Positions 5,928 through 12,559 of a stretch of DNA of 28,590 nucleotides are shown one piece after another. The notes below the pieces were generated by a model that had not been told where the DNA came from, did no database searches, and worked only from the letters and a program-made list of their open reading frames with translations. The position numbers and the translations under genes were made by a program. The first letter of the stretch is position 1. Each line of letters begins with the position of its first letter. This stretch comes from Pseudomonadota bacterium (GTDB taxonomy: Bacteria > Pseudomonadota > Alphaproteobacteria > Rhodospirillales > Magnetospirillaceae): the NCBI GenBank assembly GCA_023426365.1, contig JAFAAW010000129.1, forward strand, positions 1 through 28,590, read 5' to 3'.

Positions 5928-6842
5928 TCAGCGCTGGGCGCCCGACAGCCGCGACAGGATATCGTCCAGTTGTTCCAGGCTGCCGTAATGGATGGTCAGC
6001 TCGCCACCCTTGCCCAGCGATTTCAGGGTGACCTTGACGCCCAGCACCTCCGCCAGATCGCGTTCCAGGGCGGCGGTGTCGGCGTCCTTGTGCTGGCTGG
6101 CCGGCGGACGGCCGCCCGCCGACGGCTTGGCCTTGGCCTCTCCCGCCGCCAGCTTTTCGGTCTGGCGCACGTTGAGTTGCTTGTCCACCACCTCGCGGGC
6201 CAGCGCCAGCGGGTCGGCGGCGGTCAACAGCGCGCGGGCATGGCCGGCCGAGATCTGCTTGGCTTCGACCATGGCCTTGATGGGATCGGGCAGCGCCAGC
6301 AGGCGCATCATGTTGGCCACGTGGCTGCGCGACTTGCCGACCGCCTTGGCCAGTTCCTCCTGGGTGTGGCTGAACTCGTCCACCAGCCGGCGATAGCCGT
6401 CGGCCTCTTCCAGCGGCGACAGGTCCTGGCGCTGGAGGTTTTCCACCAGCGCCACTTCCAGCGCTTCCTTGTCGGTGAACTCGCGGATGATCACCGGCAC
6501 TTCGTGCAACTGGGCGCGCTGGGCGGCGCGCCAGCGGCGCTCGCCGGCGATGATCTCGAAACCGCCGTCGATGGGGCGCACCAGGATCGGCTGCAGGATG
6601 CCCTTCTCGCGCACCGATTCCACCAGGTCGGCGATGGCCTCTTCCTCGAACTGGCGGCGCGGCTGGAACTTGCCGGGCTTCATCTGCGACACCGCCAGCG
6701 TGCGCAGGCCGCGCGTGGCGGCCTGGGCGGCAGGCGCGGCGGTGTTGCCGTCCAGCACCGAAGCGGCGGCGGCGACGCCGGAATCCCCCAACAACGCGGA
6801 CAGGCCGCGACCCAGATTGCGACGCTTTTCCTCAGCCACCAT
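5928..6842 (-). CDS. parB: Chromosome partitioning protein ParB
   Basis: A 304-residue ParB that binds parS sites, spreads as a CTP-dependent clamp and organises the origin region. Visible features are the N-terminal ParA-contacting segment RRNLGRGLSALLGD (residues 8-20), the CTP-binding motif GERRWRAAQ (100-108) and ENLQRQDLSPLEEA (134-147). The helix-turn-helix for parS is near 160-182 (TQEELAKAVGKSRSHVANM), and a C-terminal dimerisation domain follows. The ATG at 6842 has AGGG upstream at good spacing; a GTG at 6848 overlapping the parA stop (GTGA) would add two residues. Its four target sites lie within this same window, three of them within 3.4 kb. Confidence 0.98.
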   Translation of the reverse strand: MVAEEKRRNLGRGLSALLGDSGVAAAASVLDGNTAAPAAQAATRGLRTLAVSQMKPGKFQPRRQFEEEAIADLVESVREKGILQPILVRPIDGGFEIIAGERRWRAAQRAQLHEVPVIIREFTDKEALEVALVENLQRQDLSPLEEADGYRRLVDEFSHTQEELAKAVGKSRSHVANMMRLLALPDPIKAMVEAKQISAGHARALLTAADPLALAREVVDKQLNVRQTEKLAAGEAKAKPSAGGRPPASQHKDADTAALERDLAEVLGVKVTLKSLGKGGELTIHYGSLEQLDDILSRLSGAQR

Positions 6843-6844
6843 GC

Positions 6845-7663
6845 TCACCCTGCTGCCCTCAACTTGCGTTCACGCTTCAACACTTCCGACGCCAGATGGA
6901 TATAGGCCTCGGACCCGGTGCATTTGACGTCGTAGATCAGCACCGGCTTGCCGTGCGACGGCGCCTCGGAAATGCGCACGTTGCGCGGAATCACCGTCTT
7001 GTAGACCTTGTCGCCGAAAAATTCGCGCACATCGGCCGCCACCATTTCCGACAGGTTGTTGCGCTTGTCGAACATGGTCAGCACGATGCCCTGGAGTTCC
7101 AGGTTGGGGTTCAGCGACTGGCGCACGCGCTCGATGGTCTTGACCAGATGGCTGATGCCTTCCAGCGCGAAGAACTCGCATTGCAGCGGCACCATCACCG
7201 CATGGGCGGCGACCAGGGCGTTGACCGTCAGCAGATTCAGCGACGGCGGGCAGTCGATCAGCACGTAATCATAGGCGCCGACGGCGGTGGCCAGCGCATC
7301 GGCCAGCCGCTGCTCGCGCCGGCTCATCTCCACCAGCTCGATCTCGGCGCCCGACAGGTCGACGCCCGACGGCACCACGGCCAGCCCGGGAATGTCGGTG
7401 GGCAGCACGGATTCGGCCAGCTCCGCCTCGCCGATCAGGACGTGATACGAGTTCACCTCGCGCGCCGCCCGGTCGATGCCCAGACCGGTGCTGGCATTGC
7501 CCTGGGGGTCCAGGTCGATGATCAGCACCTTCTTCTTGGTGGCGGCCATGGCCGTGGCCAGGTTGATGGTGGTGGTGGTCTTGCCCACCCCGCCCTTCTG
7601 GTTGGCGACGGCGATGATGCGGGTGTGCTTCGTGGAGGCGCTGCTAGTGCTGTGCTCGACCAC
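6845..7663 (-). CDS. parA: Chromosome partitioning ATPase ParA
   Basis: A 272-residue ParA/Soj-type deviant Walker ATPase that forms an ATP-dependent gradient on the nucleoid and moves ParB-parS complexes. The deviant Walker A KGGVGKT is at residues 23-29 and the Walker B segment is YDYVLIDCPPSL. There is no N-terminal HTH, consistent with a chromosomal rather than plasmid ParA. The start is GTG at 7663, with AAGAGG 7 nt upstream. It overlaps the end of rsmG by 20 nt and abuts parB, giving the conserved rsmG-parA-parB order. Confidence 0.98.
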   Translation of the reverse strand: MVEHSTSSASTKHTRIIAVANQKGGVGKTTTTINLATAMAATKKKVLIIDLDPQGNASTGLGIDRAAREVNSYHVLIGEAELAESVLPTDIPGLAVVPSGVDLSGAEIELVEMSRREQRLADALATAVGAYDYVLIDCPPSLNLLTVNALVAAHAVMVPLQCEFFALEGISHLVKTIERVRQSLNPNLELQGIVLTMFDKRNNLSEMVAADVREFFGDKVYKTVIPRNVRISEAPSHGKPVLIYDVKCTGSEAYIHLASEVLKRERKLRAAG

Positions 7664-8261
7664 GGCGAACCTCTTTCAGATGAAGGATTGTCCCCGACGG
7701 ATCCGTTTGGGAGGGGAACCGTTCGGACGAGATAATCCATTCTTTGGAGGCAGTGGTCAATTCGTCTTCCACCCCCCTACCCTTTAGGAAGACACAGTGG
7801 CCTTCCGGCAACAGGTGGCGTTCCGCCCATCCCAGCAGTTTTTCCAGCGGCGCCAGGGCGCGCGCGGTGACCACGTCGGCGCCCAGGGGCGGCACCGCTT
7901 CGATGCGGGCATTGTGGATGGTGACCTTGGTCTCCGTCAGCCGCGCCACCTCGCGCAGGAAGGCGCATTTGCGGGCGTCGGACTCGATCAGGTGGACGTC
8001 GGCCACTCCCATCACCGCCAGCACCAGGCCGGGAAAGCCGGCGCCGCAGCCCATGTCCACAAGTCTGTGGACAGGCTGTGGAAGAATGGGGAAAACCTGG
8101 GCGGAATCCAGCAGATGGCGCTGCCACAGGCTGGGGATGGTGTCGGGGCCGACCAGATTGATGCGCGCCTGCCATCGGACCAGCAGTTCGGCGTAGACGG
8201 TCAGACGGTCCAGCGTTTCACGTGAAACGCCGGTCTTGGCCTGGAATTGTTCGGGCGTCAT
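7644..8261 (-). CDS. rsmG: 16S rRNA (guanine-N7)-methyltransferase RsmG (GidB)
   Basis: A 205-residue class I SAM-dependent methyltransferase that makes m7G527 in 16S rRNA. The SAM-binding motif is VDMGCGAGFPGL near residues 68-79; RINLVGPDTIPSLWQRHLLD near 33-52 is the family's signature N-terminal block. Codons 12-16 (VSRET) are encoded by a parS palindrome, a feature of RsmG genes near alphaproteobacterial origins. The region encoding residues about 64-70 contains paired DnaA-box-like repeats. The ATG follows AGGGGC at rather short spacing. Confidence 0.97.
   Translation of the reverse strand: MTPEQFQAKTGVSRETLDRLTVYAELLVRWQARINLVGPDTIPSLWQRHLLDSAQVFPILPQPVHRLVDMGCGAGFPGLVLAVMGVADVHLIESDARKCAFLREVARLTETKVTIHNARIEAVPPLGADVVTARALAPLEKLLGWAERHLLPEGHCVFLKGRGVEDELTTASKEWIISSERFPSQTDPSGTILHLKEVRRGRAQH
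8214..8229. other. parS site 1 (inside rsmG)
   Basis: CGTTTCACGTGAAACG is a perfect palindrome with the 14-bp parS core GTTTCACGTGAAAC at 8215-8228; symmetry extends one more base on each side (8213-8230). The outer bases differ from the TGTTTCACGTGAAACA consensus. It codes for VSRET of RsmG. Confidence 0.93.
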
Positions 8262-8282
8262 GCCCCTTCCCCTCTTGTATGC

Positions 8283-8298
8283 TGTTTCACGTGAAACA
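8283..8298. other. parS site 2 (rsmG-mnmG intergenic)
   Basis: TGTTTCACGTGAAACA is an exact match to the 16-bp parS consensus. It lies in the 67-bp gap between mnmG and rsmG, its centre 69 bp from that of site 1, so ParB clamps could load at adjacent sites. Confidence 0.97.
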
Positions 8299-8328
8299 CG
8301 ATATGTAGCGATGCGCCCTTCGCTCGGC

Positions 8329-10206
8329 CTATGCCGCCCCGCGCCTTTTCACATGGGCCAGCAGCGCGGTCAGCGCCGCCGGGGTGATGCCGGGAATGCG
8401 CCCCGCCGCCGACAGGGTGTCGGGCCGCGCCGCCTTCAGCTTCTGGCGCACCTCATTGGACAGCGAGCCGATGGCGTCGTAATCCACATCCTCAGGCAGC
8501 GCCAGGTCCTCCTCGCGGCGATAGGCGCGGATGTCGGCATCCTGGCGGGCGAGATAGCCGCGATAGGTGCCCTCGATGCCCAATTGCTCGGCCACGTCAG
8601 GGGCGAAGCCGCCCAGTTCGGGCCACACCCCGGCCAGGCGCTCCAGATCGATGGTGGGATAGGCCAAAAGGTCCCAGGCCGAGCGCACCACGCCGTCCTG
8701 GTTGACCTCCAGACCCTGCTTGCGCAGCACCGTGGGCGAGGCCTTCAACTCCGCCAGGAGTTGGCGGCCGCGCTCGAGGGCGGCGGCTTTGTCACGGAAG
8801 CGTTCCGAGCGGACCGCGCCCACGCAGCCCATCGCCATGCCCCTGGGGGTCAGGCGCAGATCGGCGTTGTCCGCGCGCAATAACAGGCGGTATTCGGCGC
8901 GCGAGGTGAACATGCGATAGGGTTCGCGGGTGCCCAGCGTGACCAGGTCGTCCACCATCACGCCCAGATAGGCGTCGGCGCGGTCCAGCACCAGCGGCCC
9001 CGATCCCGACACCGCGCAGGCCGCGTTGATCCCGGCCAGCAGGCCCTGGGCGCCGGCCTCCTCGTAGCCGGTGGTGCCGTTGATCTGGCCGGCCAGGAAC
9101 AGCCCCCTCACCCGCCGGGTCTCCAGCGTGCGGTGCAATTCGCGCGGGTCGATGAAATCGTACTCGATGGCATAGCCGGGACGGATGATGGCCACCCGTT
9201 CCAGGCCGGGGATCGAGTGGATCATTTCCTCCTGCACCTCGGCCGGCAGCGAGGTGGAGATGCCGTTGGGATAGACGGTATGATCGTCCAGCCCCTCCGG
9301 CTCCAGGAACAACTGGTGGCGGTCCTTGTCGGCGAAACGGACGATCTTGTCCTCGATGGACGGGCAATAGCGCGGCCCCACGCTCTGGATCTGGCCCGAA
9401 TACATGGGCGCGCGATGCAGATTGGCGCGGATGATGGCGTGGGTCCGCGCGCTGGTATGGGTGATGCCGCAGGCCACCTGCGGCGTGGTGATGCGATCGG
9501 TCAGATAGGAGAACGGCACCGGCGGGTCGTCCCCCGGCTGCATCTCCAGCGACGCCCAATCGATGGTGCGGCCGTCCAGGCGCGCCGGCGTGCCGGTCTT
9601 GAGACGCTCGAGCGGAAAGCCGGCGCGCGCCAGCGCCGCCGACAGGCCGTAATTGGGGGCATCGCCGACGCGACCGGCCGGCCATGTCTTTTCGCCGCAA
9701 TGGATCAGGCCGCGCAGAAAGGTGCCGGTGGTGATGACCACGGCGCCGGCGCCAATGCGCGCGCCATTGGCCAGCACCACGCCGGCTACCCTGCCCTCTG
9801 TTATGATCAGGTCCTCGGCCGAGCCGGCCAGCAGGGTCAGATTGGCGGTCTCCTCCAGCAGGGCGCGCATGGCCTGGCGATAGAGCTTGCGGTCGGCCTG
9901 GGCGCGCGGCCCCTGCACCGCCGGCCCCTTGCTGCGGTTGAGGATGCGGAACTGGATGCCGGCGCGGTCGATGGCCCGCCCCATCAGGCCGTCCAGCGCA
10001 TCGATCTCGCGCACCAATTGTCCCTTGGCCAAGCCGCCGATGGCCGGGTTGCACGACATCTCGCCCAGGGTTTCCAGACGCTGGGTGACCAGGATGGTGG
10101 CGGCGCCCATGCGCGCGCTGGCGGCGGCGGCCTCGCAGCCGGCATGGCCGCCGCCGATCACCACCACGTCGGCCGACAAATCCCACTCAGGTTTCACGTG
10201 AAACAT
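8329..10206 (-). CDS. mnmG: tRNA uridine-5-carboxymethylaminomethyl modification enzyme MnmG (GidA)
   Basis: A 625-residue FAD protein that, with MnmE, adds a carboxymethylaminomethyl or aminomethyl group to the wobble uridine of certain tRNAs. The FAD motif GGGHAGCEAA is near residues 18-27, followed by CNPAIGGLAKG and the catalytic-cysteine region; the second signature AGQINGTTGYEEAGAQG is present. Length is normal. ATG at 10206 (MFHVKP) is chosen because it matches the usual N-terminus; in-frame ATGs at 10212 and 10230 exist. A parS palindrome encodes FHVK at residues 2-5. The gene lies 67 bp upstream of rsmG. Confidence 0.97.
   Translation of the reverse strand: MFHVKPEWDLSADVVVIGGGHAGCEAAAASARMGAATILVTQRLETLGEMSCNPAIGGLAKGQLVREIDALDGLMGRAIDRAGIQFRILNRSKGPAVQGPRAQADRKLYRQAMRALLEETANLTLLAGSAEDLIITEGRVAGVVLANGARIGAGAVVITTGTFLRGLIHCGEKTWPAGRVGDAPNYGLSAALARAGFPLERLKTGTPARLDGRTIDWASLEMQPGDDPPVPFSYLTDRITTPQVACGITHTSARTHAIIRANLHRAPMYSGQIQSVGPRYCPSIEDKIVRFADKDRHQLFLEPEGLDDHTVYPNGISTSLPAEVQEEMIHSIPGLERVAIIRPGYAIEYDFIDPRELHRTLETRRVRGLFLAGQINGTTGYEEAGAQGLLAGINAACAVSGSGPLVLDRADAYLGVMVDDLVTLGTREPYRMFTSRAEYRLLLRADNADLRLTPRGMAMGCVGAVRSERFRDKAAALERGRQLLAELKASPTVLRKQGLEVNQDGVVRSAWDLLAYPTIDLERLAGVWPELGGFAPDVAEQLGIEGTYRGYLARQDADIRAYRREEDLALPEDVDYDAIGSLSNEVRQKLKAARPDTLSAAGRIPGITPAALTALLAHVKRRGAA
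10190..10205. other. parS site 3 (mnmG start)
   Basis: GGTTTCACGTGAAACA carries the full 14-bp core at 10191-10204 and differs from the 16-bp consensus at one outer base. It covers codons 1-6 of mnmG. Confidence 0.95.
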
Positions 10207-10228
10207 CCTCATCGCCTCATTGACCGTC

Positions 10229-10251
10229 ATGCCCGGACCTGACCCGGGCAT
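10229..10251. repeat. Dispersed palindromic element, copy 1
   Basis: ATGCCCGG and CCGGGCAT flank a 7-nt centre and are followed by CCACG. The form 'catgcccgg-N-ccgggcatccacg' is the typical shape of small dispersed palindromes found many times in alphaproteobacterial genomes. Identification as a genome-wide family is from memory of this shape; copy number cannot be seen here. Confidence 0.55.
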
Positions 10252-10283
10252 CCACGGAAACGCCGACACCTTCCCCACCAAGG

Positions 10284-10306
10284 ATCGCCGGGTCAAGCCC
10301 GGCGAT
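10284..10306. repeat. Dispersed palindromic element, copy 2
   Basis: ATCGCCGGG and CCCGGCGAT flank the 5-nt centre TCAAG. It lies 32 bp from the first palindrome and probably belongs to the same type of intergenic element, or to two halves of one composite element. Confidence 0.55.
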
Positions 10307-10370
10307 GGCGGCAGGGCGAATGGCCTTCCTACCCACCGGCCAATGACTTGACCGGTTATAGTGTCCCTCG

Positions 10371-10399
10371 CCGGCCGCCGCCTCCGCAAGGGCGGCCGG
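10371..10399. repeat. GC-rich inverted repeat upstream of mnmG
   Basis: CCGGCCGCC (10371-10379) and GGCGGCCGG (10391-10399) form a 9-bp stem with an 11-nt loop in the mnmE-mnmG gap. There is no T-tract in the mnmE direction, so it may be a factor-assisted 3' end of mnmE or just part of the repeat-rich spacer. Confidence 0.45.
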
Positions 10400-10436
10400 A
10401 GACCGGCCAACACGTCAAGTCAAAGGTCGGCCGGTA

Positions 10437-11762
10437 TCACTTGCCGATACAAAATTCCCTGAACACCACGTCCAGCAGCTCGTCCACATCCACGCGGCCG
10501 GTGATGCGCCCGATGGCGGCGGCGGCCAGCCGCAGATCCTCGGCCGCCAGCTCGATCTCGGCCATGGGGTCGAAACGGCGCAGCGCCGCCACGCATTCCT
10601 CCACCGCCGCCCGATGGCGGGCCCGGGTCAGCGCCGGCGCCGCCCCCACCCCATAGCGCGCGGCGACCTCGGCCTCCAGCACCGACAGCAGGCCGTCCAC
10701 ACCCTCGCCGGTGCGCGCCGACAGCGCCAGCACCGCGCGGCCGTCCAGGCGGTCGGGCAGCGGCCGGTCCACCATGTCGCCCTTGTTGAGCACCACCACG
10801 GTGTCGCCGTCAACCATGCCGCGCGTGGGGGCATCCCATTGCGGCAGCAGCCCGGCATCGAACACCGCCAGTTTCAGATCGGCGGCTTCGGCGCGGGCGA
10901 GCGCCCGGCGGATGCCCTCGGCCTCGATGTCCTCGGCGGCGTCGCGCAGACCGGCGGTGTCGGCCAGCACCACCGGCCAGCCATGCAGGTCCAGATGCAC
11001 CTCGATGACGTCACGGGTGGTGCCGGCGGTGGACGAGACGATGGCGGCCTCGCGCCCGGCCAGCCGGTTGAGCAGGCTGGACTTGCCCGCATTGGGGGCG
11101 CCGATGATGGCGATATGGATGCCGTCGCGCAGCCTCTCGCTGCGCCGTCCCTGGGCAAGCTGGCCGGTCATGTCGGCGATCAGCGCCGCCACCGCCGAGG
11201 CCACCTCCCCCACCAGGCTGTCGGGCACACCCTCGTCCGAGAAGTCGATCACCGCTTCCATCAGGGCCAGGGCGCGCACCAGCTCGGCCCGCCACCCCTC
11301 GGCCAGGCGGGCCAGCCCGCCGTCCAACTGACGCAGGGCCTGACGGCGCTGGGCGGCGGTTTCCGCATCCACCAGATCGGCGATGGCCTCGGCCCGGGTC
11401 AGGTCCAGCTTGCCGTTCAGAAAGGCGCGCTTGGAAAACTCGCCCGGCTCGGCCGGAACCAGGCCCAGCGACACCAGGGCGTCGGACAGCGCCGCCGCCA
11501 CCGCGCGGCCGCCATGGACATGCAGTTCCACCACGTCCTCGCCGGTGAAGCTGTGCGGCCCGGGAAACAGCAGGGCCAGACCGTCATCGATGGTGTCCCC
11601 GGCATGGGTCAGCCGCACCCGCACCGCCTTGCGCGCCGGCGGCAGATCGCGGCCGGCAAGATGGCGAAGGGCCTGCCCCGCACGCGGCCCGGACAGGCGA
11701 AACACGGCGACGCCACCGCGACCGGGGGCGCTGGCCAGGGCGAAGATGGTGGTGTGCGACAT
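10437..11762 (-). CDS. mnmE: tRNA modification GTPase MnmE (TrmE)
   Basis: A 441-residue GTPase, partner of MnmG in wobble-uridine modification. The N-terminal folate-binding domain starts TTIFALASAPGRGGVAVFR. The G domain has GAPNAGKS (221-228), TAGTTRD (245-251), DTAG (268-271) and NKGD. The protein ends in the diagnostic FCIGK, whose cysteine is required for the reaction. It lies 231 bp upstream of mnmG with palindromic repeats in the gap. Confidence 0.97.
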   Translation of the reverse strand: MSHTTIFALASAPGRGGVAVFRLSGPRAGQALRHLAGRDLPPARKAVRVRLTHAGDTIDDGLALLFPGPHSFTGEDVVELHVHGGRAVAAALSDALVSLGLVPAEPGEFSKRAFLNGKLDLTRAEAIADLVDAETAAQRRQALRQLDGGLARLAEGWRAELVRALALMEAVIDFSDEGVPDSLVGEVASAVAALIADMTGQLAQGRRSERLRDGIHIAIIGAPNAGKSSLLNRLAGREAAIVSSTAGTTRDVIEVHLDLHGWPVVLADTAGLRDAAEDIEAEGIRRALARAEAADLKLAVFDAGLLPQWDAPTRGMVDGDTVVVLNKGDMVDRPLPDRLDGRAVLALSARTGEGVDGLLSVLEAEVAARYGVGAAPALTRARHRAAVEECVAALRRFDPMAEIELAAEDLRLAAAAIGRITGRVDVDELLDVVFREFCIGK

Positions 11763-11790
11763 GGAAATCGTCCGTCCGTGAAAGCACCAA

Positions 11791-11834
11791 GGGCACCGGC
11801 CGATCCGGGATGTCCCCCGAACCCGCCGGTGCCC
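11791..11834 (-). terminator. Probable 3' hairpin of the 2Fe-2S protein gene
   Basis: GGGCACCGGC (11791-11800) and GCCGGTGCCC (11825-11834) form a 10-bp stem with a 24-nt loop between the 2Fe-2S gene stop and the mnmE start. Read on the minus strand it is followed by TTGGTGCTTT, only a modest T-tract. It could also act as a leader hairpin for mnmE. Confidence 0.45.
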
Positions 11835-11856
11835 CCGGGCGGAATGCTGGCGGCGC

Positions 11857-12213
11857 CTAGGCCGAAACCACCGGCTGGTCCTCGGGCCGCAGCATCAGGC
11901 GCTGGACCCGGCCGCCGGCGACCAGATGGGTCGCGAGGATCTCGTCGATATCCTCGTGGGTGTGGAAGCTGTACCAGATGCCCTCGGGATAGATCACCAT
12001 CACCGGCCCCAATTCGCAGCGGTCCAGGCAACCGGCGCCGTTGATGCGCACCCCTTCCAGGCCAAGCTCCTTGGCGCGGGCCTTGAGGTAGTCGCGGAGC
12101 GGTTCCGAGCCGCGCGCCGCGCACGAGCCGCGCTTGTGCCCGTCGGGCCGCCGGTTGGTGCACACAAAGGCATGAATACGGAAATAGGGCTTGGGATCAT
12201 CGGGCAAGGTCAC
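11857..12213 (-). CDS. Thioredoxin-like [2Fe-2S] ferredoxin protein
   Basis: A 118-residue protein with the thioredoxin-like 2Fe-2S cysteine pattern C18-X12-C31-X30-C62-X3-C66, in the context FVCTNRR...GSCAARGS and GCLDRCELGPVMVIYPEG. Proteins of this type are small electron carriers; a specific partner is not evident. The start is the GTG at 12213, overlapping the stop codon of the upstream DUF6489-type gene (GTGA). Longer in-frame starts up to 12567 would run through that gene in another frame and are rejected. Confidence 0.9.
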   Translation of the reverse strand: MTLPDDPKPYFRIHAFVCTNRRPDGHKRGSCAARGSEPLRDYLKARAKELGLEGVRINGAGCLDRCELGPVMVIYPEGIWYSFHTHEDIDEILATHLVAGGRVQRLMLRPEDQPVVSA

Positions 12214-12461
12214 TCTTTCTTCTCCCGCCGGTTGGCGCCGGCGAACTGGGCCCAGAACATCTTCTGCAACTGCTCCATGCCCTGGACGCCGGCGGGCAGC
12301 CAGGTCTTGAGCATGGCTTCGGGTTCCATGGCCGACAAACTCGCCGTCATGCGTTCCTGCACCTGCTTCATCAGGGCGTCCTGCATGGGTTTGACATCGG
12401 GCAATCCCAGGAAGGCACGCGCTTCCTCGGGCGTACAATCCACATCTACGGTGAACTTCAT
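12210..12461 (-). CDS. DUF6489-like small protein
   Basis: An 83-residue protein beginning MKFTVDVDCTPEEARAFLGL, with a second conserved patch MLKTWLPAGVQGMEQLQKMF. This matches a small alphaproteobacterial family I recall as DUF6489; function unknown. The C-terminus is basic and helical (NRREKKE). It overlaps the downstream 2Fe-2S gene by 4 nt, so the two are translationally coupled. It is divergent from the YyaL-type gene with about 98 bp between start codons. Confidence 0.8.
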   Translation of the reverse strand: MKFTVDVDCTPEEARAFLGLPDVKPMQDALMKQVQERMTASLSAMEPEAMLKTWLPAGVQGMEQLQKMFWAQFAGANRREKKE

Positions 12462-12559
12462 CGCTTTGCCATCCCACGGGTTGCGTTTCGGCCTTGAAGA
12501 CCCAAACTAAGCCCTTGTGCCGAAAGGCGTCAACGTCGACTCGTGGAAGATGCCCCGTC

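Noticed and set aside
8792..10186. 464-codon minus-strand frame overlapping mnmG
   Set aside because: Arg/Gly/Pro-rich frame shadow of mnmG in a shifted frame; no family features.
10346..10362. TTGACC followed by TATAGT on the plus strand near mnmG
   Set aside because: The two hexamers are only a few bases apart, so they cannot be a -35/-10 pair, and no plus-strand gene follows.
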